Below, one piece after another: positions 37,125-48,100 of a stretch of 64,000 nucleotides of DNA. The notes beneath the pieces are model-generated. The model ran no database searches and was not told the DNA's origin. It saw only the letters and a program-made list of their open reading frames with translations. The stretch is from contig CAWEIU010000001.1 in assembly GCA_963809245.1 (NCBI GenBank), positions 124,001 to 188,000 of the forward strand. Direction: 5' to 3'. Made by a program: the position numbers and the translations under genes. Origin of the DNA: Roseiarcus sp963809245. Lineage in GTDB: Bacteria; Pseudomonadota; Alphaproteobacteria; Rhizobiales; Beijerinckiaceae. Position 1 is the first letter of the stretch. The number at the start of each line of letters is the position of its first letter.

Positions 37125-38558
37125 ATGAACGTGACGGCTTTCTCCCTTCCGGTCATCCTGCCCGAGGCCATCATCGCGATAGGCGCACTGGCGCTTCTGC
37201 TGCTGGGCGCGCTGCGGGGTGAGCGCTCGGTCGCGTTGGTGACGGAGATTGCGGTCGCGCTGCTGGGGGCTGCGCTGATTGCGGTGCTGGCCAATCACCG
37301 CGACAAGGGCGTCACCTTCTACGGCGCCTTCACCGACGATCCGTTCAGCCGATTCATGAAGGCGCTGGCGCTGATCGGTTCGCTGACTACGCTGCTGCTG
37401 TCGATCGACTTCATGCGGCGCGAGAAGATCGGCGGCTTCGAGTTCCCGATCCTCATCCTGCTCTCCACGCTCGGCATGATGATGCTGATCTCGGCGACCG
37501 ATTTCATCGCGCTCTATCTCGGCCTCGAGCTGATGAGCCTCGCGCTCTATGTGGTCGCCGCCTACCGGCGCGACGATGTGCGCGCCTCCGAGGCGGGATT
37601 GAAGTATTTCGTGCTCGGCGCGCTGTCCTCCGGCATGCTGCTCTACGGCGCTTCGCTGATCTATGGTTACGCCGGCACTGTCTCGTTCGCCGGCGTCGCG
37701 GCGGCGCTGCACGCGCAAGCGAGCCTCGGCGTGATCTTCGGCCTCGTGTTCATTCTCGCCGGCCTCGCCTTCAAGATCTCGGCGGTTCCCTTCCACATGT
37801 GGACGCCCGACGTCTACGAGGGCGCGCCGGCGCCGGTGACCACGTTTTTCGCCTCGGCGCCCAAGATGGCCGCGATGGCGATCCTGCTGCGCGTTGCGAT
37901 GACCGCGTTCCCCGGGGTCGCGAACGACTGGCGGCAGATCGTCACCTTCATCTCGATCGCCTCGATGGCGCTCGGCTCCTTTGCGGCGATCGGCCAGACG
38001 AACATCAAGCGCCTGATGGCCTATTCCTCGATTGGCCATATGGGCTTCGCGCTGGTCGGTCTCGCCGCCGGAACGGTCGAAGGCGCGCACGGCGTCGTCG
38101 TCTATATGGCGATCTATCTCGCCATGACGCTCGGAACCTTCGCCGGCATCCTCTCGATGCGCCGCGACGGGGCCTATGTCGAGGACATCGCCGATCTCGC
38201 CGGTCTTGCGCGCACCAACGCGCCGATGGCGTTCTTCCTGGCGGCGATGATGTTCTCGCTCGCCGGCATTCCGCCGCTCGCCGGCTTCTTCGCCAAGTTC
38301 TATGTGTTCGCCGCGGCGATGAAGGCCGACCTCTACGGGCTCGCGATCATCGGCGTGCTGATGAGCGCGGTCGGCGCTTACTATTACCTGCGGATCGTCA
38401 AGATCATGTATTTCGACGAGCCGGCGAAGGCGTTCGATCAGCCGGGCGCTGCGGCGCGCATCGTCCTGGCGCTGTCGACCGCGGTCGTCATCTTCTACGC
38501 GCTCGCTCCGGCGCCCCTCACTGACGCGGCCATGGCCGCCGCCAAGTCCCTGTTTTGA
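37125..38558 (+). CDS. nuoN: NADH-quinone oxidoreductase subunit N
   Basis: 477 residues. Antiporter-like subunit with LYLGLELMSLALYVVAAYRR, AFKISAVPFHMWTPDVYEGA PAPVTTFF and AYSSIGHMGFALVGLAAG. It is the last nuo gene, making the operon complete in the canonical A-N order without the extra hypothetical genes seen in some relatives. The stop overlaps the presumed TTG start of birA. Confidence 0.97.
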   Translation: MNVTAFSLPVILPEAIIAIGALALLLLGALRGERSVALVTEIAVALLGAALIAVLANHRDKGVTFYGAFTDDPFSRFMKALALIGSLTTLLLSIDFMRREKIGGFEFPILILLSTLGMMMLISATDFIALYLGLELMSLALYVVAAYRRDDVRASEAGLKYFVLGALSSGMLLYGASLIYGYAGTVSFAGVAAALHAQASLGVIFGLVFILAGLAFKISAVPFHMWTPDVYEGAPAPVTTFFASAPKMAAMAILLRVAMTAFPGVANDWRQIVTFISIASMALGSFAAIGQTNIKRLMAYSSIGHMGFALVGLAAGTVEGAHGVVVYMAIYLAMTLGTFAGILSMRRDGAYVEDIADLAGLARTNAPMAFFLAAMMFSLAGIPPLAGFFAKFYVFAAAMKADLYGLAIIGVLMSAVGAYYYLRIVKIMYFDEPAKAFDQPGAAARIVLALSTAVVIFYALAPAPLTDAAMAAAKSLF

Positions 38559-39346
38559 TCGATCCCGATCGAACGAGCGAGCCTGAGCCCTACCTCCCCG
38601 GCTGGCGGATCCTTCGCTTCGCCAGCATCGGGTCGACCAACGACGAAGCGCGCGCCCGCGCGCTGGCCGGCGATCCCGGCGGCCTTTGGATCCGCGCGGA
38701 CGAGCAGATGCAGGGCAGGGGGCGCCACGGCCGAAATTGGCGCTCGCCACGTGGCAATCTTTACGCCAGCGCCTTGCTGGTCGACCCTTGCGACGCCGCG
38801 ATCGCGCCGCAGCTCGGTTTCGTCGCCGGCGTCGCGCTGGCGACCGCGGCAAGGGATCTCGGCGCCGCGGACATCGCGATCAAATGGCCGAACGATCTCC
38901 TCTGGAAGGGCGCCAAAGTGTCGGGGCTGCTCGCGGAAGGGGTGGCGATCCCCGGGCGAGGCTTCATCTGCGTCGTCGGCTTCGGCGTCAATTGCGCCTC
39001 GTCCCCTGAAGGGCTCGCTTATCCCGTCGCCGATCTTGCCCAAGCGATCGGCCGGCCGGTTTCGCCGGCCGATGTTTTGGCGCGCCTTGCCGCCCGCTTT
39101 GACGAAATGATCCGACTGTGGGACAGGGGCGCGCGCTTTGCTGACATCCGCACGCGCTGGATCGCCGTTGCTGCCGGCCTCGGCGCTCCCGTACGCGTCG
39201 CGTCCGCGCGTGAGACGCGCGAGGGCCTCTTCGAGGGGCTCGACGCCAGCGGGCGGTTGTTGCTGCGTACTGCAAACGGTCTCGAGGCGGTCGAGGCCGC
39301 CGATCTGTTCCTCACGCCGCCCGACGGAAGCCCGAATCGCCGATGA
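38555..39346 (+). CDS. birA: Biotin--[acetyl-CoA-carboxylase] ligase (catalytic domain only)
   Basis: 263 residues from TTG 38555, which overlaps the nuoN stop (TTGA). No better start exists before the conserved LRFASIGSTNDEARARALAG. Biotin/ATP-binding motifs are QGRGRHGRNWRSPRGNLYAS and AIKWPNDLLWKGAKVSGLL. The N-terminal DNA-binding domain of E. coli BirA is absent, as in most alphaproteobacteria, so it is an enzyme rather than a repressor. It attaches biotin to carboxylase carrier proteins. Downstream of nuo is the usual Hyphomicrobiales location. Confidence 0.93.
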   Translation: MIDPDRTSEPEPYLPGWRILRFASIGSTNDEARARALAGDPGGLWIRADEQMQGRGRHGRNWRSPRGNLYASALLVDPCDAAIAPQLGFVAGVALATAARDLGAADIAIKWPNDLLWKGAKVSGLLAEGVAIPGRGFICVVGFGVNCASSPEGLAYPVADLAQAIGRPVSPADVLARLAARFDEMIRLWDRGARFADIRTRWIAVAAGLGAPVRVASARETREGLFEGLDASGRLLLRTANGLEAVEAADLFLTPPDGSPNRR

Positions 39347-39359
39347 AAGCCACCAGCTT

Positions 39360-41027
39360 ATGAGTGACGACAACGAAATTGTGTTCGCCCCGCTCGGGGG
39401 ACTTGGCGAAATCGGCATGAATTGCGCGCTCTACGGCTACGGCCCGGCGCGCACCCGCAAATGGTTGATGGTCGATCTCGGCGTCGCCTTCGCCGGCGAC
39501 GATTTGCCGGGCGTCGACCTGATCATGCCGGATCTCGCCTTCATCGAGAAGGTGAAGAAGAACCTCGTCGGCCTGATCATCACCCACGCCCACGAGGACC
39601 ATATCGGCGCCCTCGCCGAACTCTGGCCGAGCCTCGGCGTGAAGGTCTACGCTACGCGCTTCGCCGCCGGCCTCGCCGAGACGCGTCGGCTCGCCGAGCC
39701 CGGCGCGCCGAAAATCCCGATCCAGGTGGTCGCGCAAGGCTCGCGCATCGACATCGGCCCGTTCAATGTCGAGTTCATCCCCGTCGCCCACTCGATCCCC
39801 GAGAGTTGCGCCCTGGCGATCCGTACGCCCGCCGGTCTCGTCGTTCACACCGGCGACTGGAAGATCGACGAGACGCCAGGCGTCGGCGTACCCACCGACG
39901 AGCGCCGTCTGAGGGAATTGGGCGAGGAAGGGGTGCTCGCGCTGGTCTGCGATTCCACCAACGCGCTGCGCGAGGGCGAGAGTCCGTCCGAAAAGGATGT
40001 CGCCAAGAATCTTGCCCAGATCGTCGGCGAGGCGAAGGGCCGCGTCGTGGTGACGACCTTCGCCTCCAATGTTGCGCGCCTGCGCGCCGCGGCGGAGGCC
40101 GGCTTCGCCAACGGCCGTCAGGTCTTGATCATGGGTCGCGCGATGGAGCGCGTCGTCGCGGTGGCGCGCGAATGCGGCTATCTCGACGGCCTTCCCGCAA
40201 TGCTGGGTCCTGATCCGTTCGAGCGGATGCCGCGCGACAAGGTGCTGGCGCTCGCGACCGGCAGCCAGGGCGAGCCCCGCGCGGCCCTCGCGCGTATCGC
40301 TGAGGACGAGCATCCGACTGCGAGCCTCTCGAGCGGCGATCTCGTCATCCTCTCCTCGCGCACCATCCCCGGCAACGAGAAGCCGGTCGGCAAGGTCGTC
40401 AACGGCCTCGTCTCGCAGGGTGTCGACGTCATCACCGACCGCACTCATCTGGTGCACGTTTCCGGCCACCCGCGCCGCGCCGAACTCGCCAAGCTTTATG
40501 GCTGGCTCAAGCCGAAGATCGCCGTGCCCGCCCACGGCGAGCCGCTACACCTTTCGGAACACGTCGCTTTCGCAAAGTCGCAGGGCGTGCGCGAAGTGGT
40601 CCGCGCCTTCAACGGAGACGTCGTGCGGCTCGTCGAGGGCGAAGCGGGCGTCGTCGCGCAGATCGAGCATGGTCGGCGCTACAAGGACGGCGACATTCTG
40701 CTCCCCGCCGGCGAGGACTGCGTCGGCCAGCGCCGAAAGCTCGCCTTCGCCGGCGTGGTGTCGATCGCGCTCGCCCTGACCGACAAGGGCGAGATGGCGG
40801 GCGACCCCGACGTGTTGTTCGCCGGCTTGCCGAAGTCGACGCGTGTGGGCGCCGGCCTCGACGAGATCATCGACGCCACCATCTTCGAGACCTTCGAGAG
40901 CCTGCCGCGCGCCAAGCGGCGCGACGCCGATTTCGTATGCGGCGCAATCGAGCGCGCCGTTCGCAACGCGCTCAACGCCGCCTGGGGCAAGAAACCCATC
41001 GTGCATGTGCTGATCGTCGAAATCTGA
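39360..41027 (+). CDS. rnj: Ribonuclease J (metallo-beta-lactamase/beta-CASP nuclease)
   Basis: 555 residues from ATG 39360. The metallo-beta-lactamase core has VFAPLGGLGEIGMNCALYGY and the zinc motif IITHAHEDHIGALAELWP; the beta-CASP insert has LVCDSTNALREGESPSEKDV and VVTTFASNVARLRAAAEAGF, and the late HVSGHPRRAELAKLYGWLKP KIAVPAHGEP segment completes the active site. The enzyme has endo- and 5'-3' exonuclease activity and matures or degrades RNA. It lies 13 bases after birA, probably in the same transcript. Confidence 0.95.
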   Translation: MSDDNEIVFAPLGGLGEIGMNCALYGYGPARTRKWLMVDLGVAFAGDDLPGVDLIMPDLAFIEKVKKNLVGLIITHAHEDHIGALAELWPSLGVKVYATRFAAGLAETRRLAEPGAPKIPIQVVAQGSRIDIGPFNVEFIPVAHSIPESCALAIRTPAGLVVHTGDWKIDETPGVGVPTDERRLRELGEEGVLALVCDSTNALREGESPSEKDVAKNLAQIVGEAKGRVVVTTFASNVARLRAAAEAGFANGRQVLIMGRAMERVVAVARECGYLDGLPAMLGPDPFERMPRDKVLALATGSQGEPRAALARIAEDEHPTASLSSGDLVILSSRTIPGNEKPVGKVVNGLVSQGVDVITDRTHLVHVSGHPRRAELAKLYGWLKPKIAVPAHGEPLHLSEHVAFAKSQGVREVVRAFNGDVVRLVEGEAGVVAQIEHGRRYKDGDILLPAGEDCVGQRRKLAFAGVVSIALALTDKGEMAGDPDVLFAGLPKSTRVGAGLDEIIDATIFETFESLPRAKRRDADFVCGAIERAVRNALNAAWGKKPIVHVLIVEI

Positions 41028-41054
41028 GGGGCGCGCTGCGGTTCGACCCGCGGC

Positions 41055-41141
41055 TGTCACCCCCGCGGAAGCGGGGGGCCAGACAACCGCCGCAGGCCTT
41101 CGCCCTTTGACTCCTGGATGCCCGCTTTCGCGGGCATGACA
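41055..41141. repeat. Dispersed palindromic repeat, family C (about 87 bp)
   Basis: Starts TGTCACCCCCGCGGAAGCGG and ends GCCCGCTTTCGCGGGCATGA CA, so both ends are hairpins and the outermost five bases are inverse (TGTCA/TGACA). It fills most of the gap between the RNase J gene and the epimerase gene. The pattern resembles the widespread proteobacterial repeats whose translation gives LDSRLRGNDE-like peptides. Confidence 0.7.
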
Positions 41142-41192
41142 GGCCCAAAACGCGCGCGCCAAGGGCGCGCTGCATCTTAAGACGGGAGAGCC

Positions 41193-41597
41193 ATGATCGG
41201 ACGACTGAACCATGTCGCCATCGCCGTCGCGGATCTCGCGGCGGCGAGCGCGCATTATCGCGACGGCCTCGGCGCGAGGGTCAGCGCGCCGCTCGCCCTG
41301 CCGGAACATGGCGTGACGGTCGTCTTCGTCGAATTGCCCAACACCAAGGTCGAACTGCTCGAACCGCTCGGCGAGGCGTCGCCGATCGCAAAGTTTCTCG
41401 AAAAGAATCCGGACGGCGGAATGCACCACCTCTGCTTCGAGGTCGACGACATCCTCGCCGCGCGCGACCAACTTCAGGCCTCGGGCGCCCGCGTGCTCGG
41501 CGACGGGGCGCCCAAGATCGGCGCGCACGGCAAGCCTGTGCTGTTCTTGCATCCGAAGGATTTCAGTGGAACGCTGATCGAGCTGGAGCAGGCGTAG
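41193..41597 (+). CDS. mce: Methylmalonyl-CoA epimerase
   Basis: 134 residues, two vicinal-oxygen-chelate (glyoxalase-fold) modules. The start IGRLNHVAIAVADLAAASAH carries the first metal His, and GMHHLCFEVDDILAARDQL plus the late VLFLHPKDFSGTLIELEQ carry the others. It interconverts (R)- and (S)-methylmalonyl-CoA in propionyl-CoA metabolism. In Hyphomicrobiales it commonly lies after the nuo-birA-rnj block, as here. Confidence 0.95.
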   Translation: MIGRLNHVAIAVADLAAASAHYRDGLGARVSAPLALPEHGVTVVFVELPNTKVELLEPLGEASPIAKFLEKNPDGGMHHLCFEVDDILAARDQLQASGARVLGDGAPKIGAHGKPVLFLHPKDFSGTLIELEQA

Positions 41598-41633
41598 GAG
41601 GAGATTCGCAGGCCTCCTCTGCGGGAGGATTGC

Positions 41634-42491
41634 TTGAAATCCTGGCTGGGCGGCATCGGCGAAGCGTTTGAGGACGAGAACTTCCGCCGCTATTCGCTCG
41701 GCTCCGTGCTCTCGTGGATCACGTACTTCGTCCAGGCCGTCGCCGTCTCCTGGACGACCTGGAGCCTGACGCACTCGACGCGATGGCTGGCGATCATCGC
41801 TCTGTTGGACGCCGCGCCGAACATCGCCCTCATGCCGTTCGGCGGCGTCGTCGCGGATCGCTTCGACCGGTTTCGCGTCCTGCTGCTGAGCTACGGCCTG
41901 GCGTGGCTGCAGGCGCTGGCGCTGACGCTGCTCGCCTGGGGCGGCGGCCTCACCATCGAACGGCTCGCCGCGCTCGCATTCTTCCACGGCGCCGTCCACG
42001 CCTTCAGCATTCCCGCGCAATACGGCTTCCTGCCGCGCTTCGTCGAACGCCGTCGCTTGTCCTCGGCGATCAGCGTCTCCGCCGCTTACACGCAGTTGGC
42101 GGTCTTCGCGGGCCCGGCGGTGGGCGGCTGGCTGATTCTCCATTTCGGCGTCGCCTCCGCCTACGCCAGCAATGTTCTGGGCTATGGCGTGTATTTCGTC
42201 TTCGTCGCCTTTCTGCGAACGCCGGCGGACTACGTGCGACCGCCCCAATCGCGCAAGAGCTTCCGGGGCGATCTCGCGGGTGGCCTCGAGGCGATCTTCT
42301 CGCATCGCGGCATCGTCGCGTTGCTGGCGACGATGCTGCTGGGCGCTGCGCTCTGGTCGGCGATCTCTCAGATGGCGCCGGCGATCGCCGACAAGGCGCT
42401 CGGCTCGGGCGTCGAGGGACTGTCTGCGCTGGCGGGGATCGCGACATATCGGCGACGAGCGCGCATTGCCCGCGCGTTCGAGCAATCATGA
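41634..42491 (+). pseudogene. MFS transporter, C-terminal half missing (truncated)
   Basis: Starts at TTG 41634 behind GGGAGGA and encodes an MFS_3-type (enterobactin-exporter-like) permease: FRRYSLGSVLSWITYFVQAV, ALMPFGGVVADRFDRFRVLL and AFHGAVHAFSIPAQYGFLPR-like segments, with about seven membrane helices. Homologous permeases have about 400-420 residues and 12 helices. Here recognisable sequence stops near residue 265 (LSALAG, about 42440), a short unrelated tail follows, and the convergent TPR gene ends 24 bases later. No other frame continues the transporter, so this is a genuine truncation instead of a simple frameshift. It could mark the left edge of an insertion. Confidence 0.75.
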
Positions 42492-42514
42492 AGCGGCGAA
42501 GTCGCGTGGTGCTG

Positions 42515-44879
42515 CTAGGCCGCTTGGTGCGAAGCCGACGCGCCGAGCGTCGCGTCGGAAAGTCCCAGCGCTTCGATCAGCGGCCCGAGAAACGCCCCAT
42601 AGGCGCGCCAGCGGCCGACCGAACTGGCGTAGATCGGCTGGCGCACCTGAGCCACGCTGGCGGTGCGCACGGCGCGCCCGTTGTTGTGGAAGTCGAGGCA
42701 GCGCGGATCCCAATCGAGGCCGCAATGAGCGAGGATTCGCCGTCCCTCGCCTTCAAGGTCCGCGACGACGTCCTCATATTGCACGTCCAGCATCATGCCC
42801 GGCGGCAGCGTGCCTCGCCAATGCGCCATCAGCGCCTCATAGGCGCGATAATAGCGGCCGAGTTCGGCGAGGTCGTAGGCGTAGGGATGATTTTCGACGA
42901 ACAGATTGGTGAAGCAGGAGAAGCAGGTGTCGACCGCGTCGCGCCGCACATGGATGATGCGCGCCTGTGGCAAGGCGAGCGCGATCAGGCCGGCGCAGCG
43001 GAAATTGTCGGGCAACTTGTTGACGATCCGTTGTGCCGAGCCGGATCGGCCTTCGAGCCGGGCGAGATAGGCCTCTCCGAGCCGGCGGAAATCCTCGGGG
43101 CATCATGCGCCAGACGCTCTCCGGCGCGTTCAGGGCCGCGGCCGTCGCGCCGCCGATTTCCAGCGCCGCGGCGTCGAAATCGTTGATTTCGCCGGCGCCG
43201 TGAACGTTTGGATGGCTGGCGAGGATCTGTTCGACGAGGCTCGTTCCCGATCGCGGCATGCCCAGCACGAAAACGGGAGCCGTAGAGGACGCTCCGCCGC
43301 CGGCGAAGCGTCGCGTAAGGTCGTCGGCGTAGGCGAGCCGGCTGCGCTCGAGAACGCCGACCACGACGCCCTCGTCGTAGCCGCCGAGCCTTCGCTTCAA
43401 GGCGTTGCCGGCGGCGAAATGGGGGAAGGACCGAGCGGCGTCCGAAAGATCGGCGAAGGCCTTGCCGAGTGCGAAATGCGCGTAAACGCGGTCCTGCGGG
43501 CTTGTCGGCGCGTCTTCGCAGACCAGCGCCTCGAGCGCTTCGACGTAGCGTTCGCCGGGTTGAAAGCGTCGGGCCAGGGAAAGATGGTGGTAGGCCCGGG
43601 TGCGCGCCGGCTCCAGCGCGATGGCTGTTTCGAACGCGCTCGCCGCCTCTTTCAGCCGGCCGAGCTGGAGCAGGGCGATGCCCCTGTTGTCATGGGGGAG
43701 CGCTAGGCGGGGCGCCTTGGCGATCGCCGCATCGTAGCTCAGCAAAGCTTCGCTTTCGCGGCCAAGCCCGGCGAGGCTCGCGCCGCGGTTGACGAGCGCG
43801 TCGACGTGGTCCGGCGTGAGCGCCAGCGCGGCGTCGCAACTCGCCAGCGCCTCAGGCAGCCGCTTGAGAGAGACGAGCGCGCTCGCGCGGTTGGCGAGCC
43901 CCTCGACATATTGCGGATCGAGGGCGACCGCTTGATCGTAGAGCGTGAGCGCCTCGACAGGCCGGTCGAGCTCGAGAAGCGCGCTGGCGAGGAAGTTGTA
44001 GACCGGCGCGGAATGCGGAGCGAGCGCGAGCGCCTTGAGGAAACAATCCAGCGCCTCGGCATAGCGCTTGACCGCTCGGAGTGCGATGCCGCGATTGGTC
44101 AGCACCTCGGCGCTTGGCGGGGCCAGCCCGGCGGCGCGTTCGTAGCTGACCAACGCCTCGTCGCCGCGCCCGAGCTGCAACAGCGCGTTGCCGCGATTGC
44201 TGTGGATGTTGGCGTTGTTGGGATTGGCGGCGAGCGCCTCCTCGTAGCTCTGGAGCGCCTCTTCAGGTCGTCCGAGGTCGAGGAGCGTGTCGCCGCGACT
44301 GCTGAGCGCGTCGGCGTTGCCGGGAGCGAGAGCGAGCGCGCGGTTCAAGCTTTCGAGCGCCTCCGTGCTCCGCCCGAGGTTGCGCAGCAGGGCGCCACGA
44401 TTGCTGTGAGCGGTCGCAAGGCGAGAATTGAGCGCGAGCGCCTTGTCGAAGCAAGCGAGCGCCTCGAGGGGGCGCTTGAGCAAAGCGAGCGCGCCGCCCT
44501 TGCTGGCGTAGGCCTCTGCGTAACGCGAGTCGATCGATAGCGCCCGATCGTAGCAGCCGAGGGCATCCTCCATTCGGCCGACAAAAGCGTTCGCCACGCC
44601 GAGTTCGCACCACGCCCCCGCATGCTTTGGCGAGGCGCTCGTCGCGCGGCTCAACATCTGCGCCGCCTCCTCGTTGCGGCCTTGCTGCAGCAAGACGAGG
44701 CCGAGGCCGCGCAGGGCGTCGAAGTCGAGCGGGCGACGCGCGAGCACGGCGCGGTAGAGCCTCTCCGCTTCAGCAAGCTTACCGGCCCGACGCTGGTCGC
44801 CCGCCGATTGGAGGAGCGCCGCCGTCGGCGACGCCGAGTTGAGCGGGAAGGGCGGCTGTTTCAACGATATGCTCCCCAT
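42515..44879 (-). CDS. Long TPR protein with C-terminal sulfotransferase domain, frame broken at 43097-43100
   Basis: From ATG 44879 (MGSISLKQPPFPLNSASPTA) about 14-15 tetratricopeptide repeats run to about residue 500 (typical unit YAEAYASKGGALALLKRPLE AL). A sulfotransferase domain follows, with the PAPS-binding loop FVLGMPRSGTSLVEQILASH and the 3'-phosphate segment RIIHVRRDAVDTCFSCF. The frame breaks after VWRMMP: with one base removed from the GGGG (CCCC on the coding strand) at 43097-43100 it continues EDFRRLGEAYLARLEGRSGS to the stop at 42515, about 787 residues in all. TPR-sulfotransferases are thought to modify surface or secreted polymers; the acceptor is unknown. An in-frame ATG at 45248 would add 123 atypical residues. 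Confidence 0.8.
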
Positions 44880-45105
44880 TCGGGCGATCGCGAGCGGCAG
44901 CTTGCTGTCGCTGCGACGCTGCAGCTTTCCACAGCGAATAACTCGGCGACGCTTTCGCCGGGCTTGCGTTTCTCGCTGCTCGGCGGCGGCGAGGGCCGGG
45001 AGCAGACGGGAGGGGCCAGGAATGCACAATTTGGTTTGCTGAAATCCGTCCTGGTCCGGTAACTTGACGGCGAGTCGCCGGGTCCCTCGGCGGGGGCGAG
45101 GGCGC

Positions 45106-48100
45106 ATGAGCCAACTGGCGATTTCGAGATATCTCAACGAGCTCTCGGACCTCAAAAAGGTCTCCGGCTCGGCGCGGGAATCGGTGGTGCGCGAAGCGTT
45201 CAAGGACTTGCTGAAGGCGATCGGCCGGGCGCGCGATCTCGTGTTCATTCCCGAGCATCATATCGTCACAGCCGCCAAGACGAACATCTATGTCGACGGC
45301 GCTCTCGTCTACGACCTGCGCCTGCCGTTCGGCTATTGGGAGGCCAAGGACGAAGGGGACGATCTCGACGAGGAAATTCAGAAGAAATTCCTCAAGGGCT
45401 ATCCCCAGGACAACATCATCTTCGAAGACAGCGCGACTGCGGTTCTGATCCAGAACAAGCAGGAGGTCATGCGCTGCGCAACCGACGACACCGACAAGCT
45501 CGAAAGGCTGCTCGAACTCTTCTTCGACTACCAGCGACCGGAGATCGCGCAGTTCCGCAAAGCGGTCGCGCAATTCCAGGCCGATCTTCCCGCCGTCCTC
45601 GAATCCCTGCGCGCGATGATCGAAAAGGCGCACGGCGCAAACGCAGCCTTCCGCGACGCCGCTGTGAAATTTCTCAAACATGCGCAGGAGACCATCAACC
45701 CCGCCGTGACGGCTGAGGACGTGCGGGAAATGCTGATCCAGCACATCCTGACGGAAGAGATTTTCTCCAAGGTCTTCGACGAGGACGATTTCCACCGCCA
45801 GAACAATGTCGCCAAGGAGCTTTATGGCCTCGAGGGCCTGTTCTTCACCGGCGCGTTGAAGAAAAACACGCTGAAGGGCCTGGAGCCCTATTACAACGCC
45901 ATCCGCGCGACGGCGCATCAGATCTCGACGCACACGGAGAAACAGACCTTTCTCAAGGTGATCTACGAAGGCTTCTACAAGGTCTACAACAAGAAGGCCG
46001 CCGATCGGCTGGGCGTCGTCTACACGCCGCAGGAAATCGTGCGCTTCATGGTCGAGAGCGCCGACTGGCTGTGCCAGAAACATTTCGGCAAATCGCTGAT
46101 CGACAAAGGCGTCGAAATCCTCGATCCAGCCACCGGCACCGGCACGTTCATCTGCGAATTGCTGGAGCATTTTCGCGGCCAGAAGGACAAGCTCGCCTAC
46201 AAATACAAGGAGGAACTGCACGCCAACGAGGTGGCGATCCTGCCCTACTATGTCGCCAATCTGAACATCGAAGCGACCTACGCGGCGATCACCGGGCAGT
46301 ACGCCGAGTTCCCCAATCTCTGCTTCGTCGACACGCTCGACAATGTCGCCGGGCTCGGCAAGTTCTCCGGCCACCAGGAGGATTTGTTCGGCTCGCTGTC
46401 TGAGGAAAACGTCGCGCGCATCAAGCGCCAGAACGCGCGCAAGATCTCCGTCATCATCGGCAACCCACCGTACAACGCCAATCAGCAGAACGAGAACGAC
46501 AACAACAAGAACCGCACCTACAAGCGCATCGACGAGCGGATCAAGGCGACCTACATCGAAGAAAGCACGGCGCAGAAGACCAAAGCGTACGATATGTACA
46601 CGCGCTTCTTTCGCTGGGCGAGCGACCGGCTGAAGGATGACGGTATTATCGCCTTCGTCACCAATCGCAGCTTCATCGACAGCCGGACGATGGATGGATT
46701 TCGCAGGATCGCGGCGCGCGATTTCGCCGAAATCTGGATCGTCGATCTCGGCGGCGACGTGCGCGCCAATCCGAAATTGTCCGGCACGAAGAACAACGTG
46801 TTCGGGATTCAGACGGGCGTGGCGATCAGCTTTCTCGTTAAGCGCAAGGCGGCGACGAGTTGCCGGATTTTCTATGCGCGACGGCCGGAAATGGAGACAC
46901 AGGAGGACAAACTGGCCTTTCTCGGCGGGGCGCTGTTGTCGGGGTTGGCGGTGGAGGAAGTTCGACCGGACGTGAAGGTGAATTGGATCAATCAGACGGA
47001 AAACGATTTCGGCAAACTGATGCCGATTGCGTCGAAGGAGACAAAGGCGGCGAAATCCGCCAGCCGGGATACGGCTATTTTTCGGATATTTTCGCTGGGC
47101 GTTGCTACGAATCGAGACGAATGGGCATATGATGAAAGCAAATTTATACTGAAAGAAAAGATGGAGTTTTTCTGCAGCATACTGAATTCGAAGTCTAGAA
47201 ACGATAGTAAGCGCCCATTCGAGGAATTTGACAAATCCATAAAATGGACCTCAGAATTAGAAACGTTCGCGCGGAAAAAATCCGCGCTTGTCTTTGACGG
47301 CGGCAAGATTGGACTAGCCTGTATCGGCCGTTTGTGCAGAAATTCATATACGCAGACAACATCGTCGTGCACAGGAGATATGCCCAGAACGAACTATTTT
47401 TCGGCCTCATTGGGGCCAATAACCCCTGCATAAACTTTCTATGCGTTGATTCTACATCATCGTCTGTCCGCGTTGCTCCTCGAATATCGTGAGTGACTTG
47501 TCGCCTCGAAACAGGGAAACGGGGGCACGTTCTCGGTCGCTCGCTACCGCTATACCACCGACGGCGACCGGCTCGACAACATCACCGACTGGGCGCTCGA
47601 CCAGTTCCGCACCCATTACGAGGCGGAAGCCCCTTCTCCCCTTGCGGGAGAAGGTGTCGTCGCGTCAGCGACGACGGATGAGGGGTCGGCGCCGGAAGGG
47701 GCGCGATCGGTGAAGCGGGGGCAGGCGGCTCGATCGACGGAGGGCGGCGGCGGAAGCAACCCCTCATCCGACCCGACTTCGTCGGGCCACCTTCTCCCGC
47801 AAGGGGAGAAGGGGCGGGCGATCACCAAGGACGCGATCTTTCATTACGTCTATGCGGTGCTGCACGACCCGATCTATCGCGAAAAATATGCGCAGAACCT
47901 GAAGCGGGAATTCCCCCGCATTCCCTTCTACGCCGATTTCTGGCGTTGGGCCGATTGGGGCGAGGCGCTGATGGCGCTGCACATCGGCTACGAGAACGTA
48001 GAGCCTTGGCCTCTCGCGCGCACGGACATTCCGGACGCCAAGGCCGCCGCCGCTGGACTGAAGCCCAAGCCGATCCTGCGCGCCGACCATGAGCATGGCG

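Noticed and set aside
44880..45248. Extended start for the TPR-sulfotransferase at 45248
   Set aside because: The added 123 residues overlap the methylase start on the other strand and are unlike TPR sequence.
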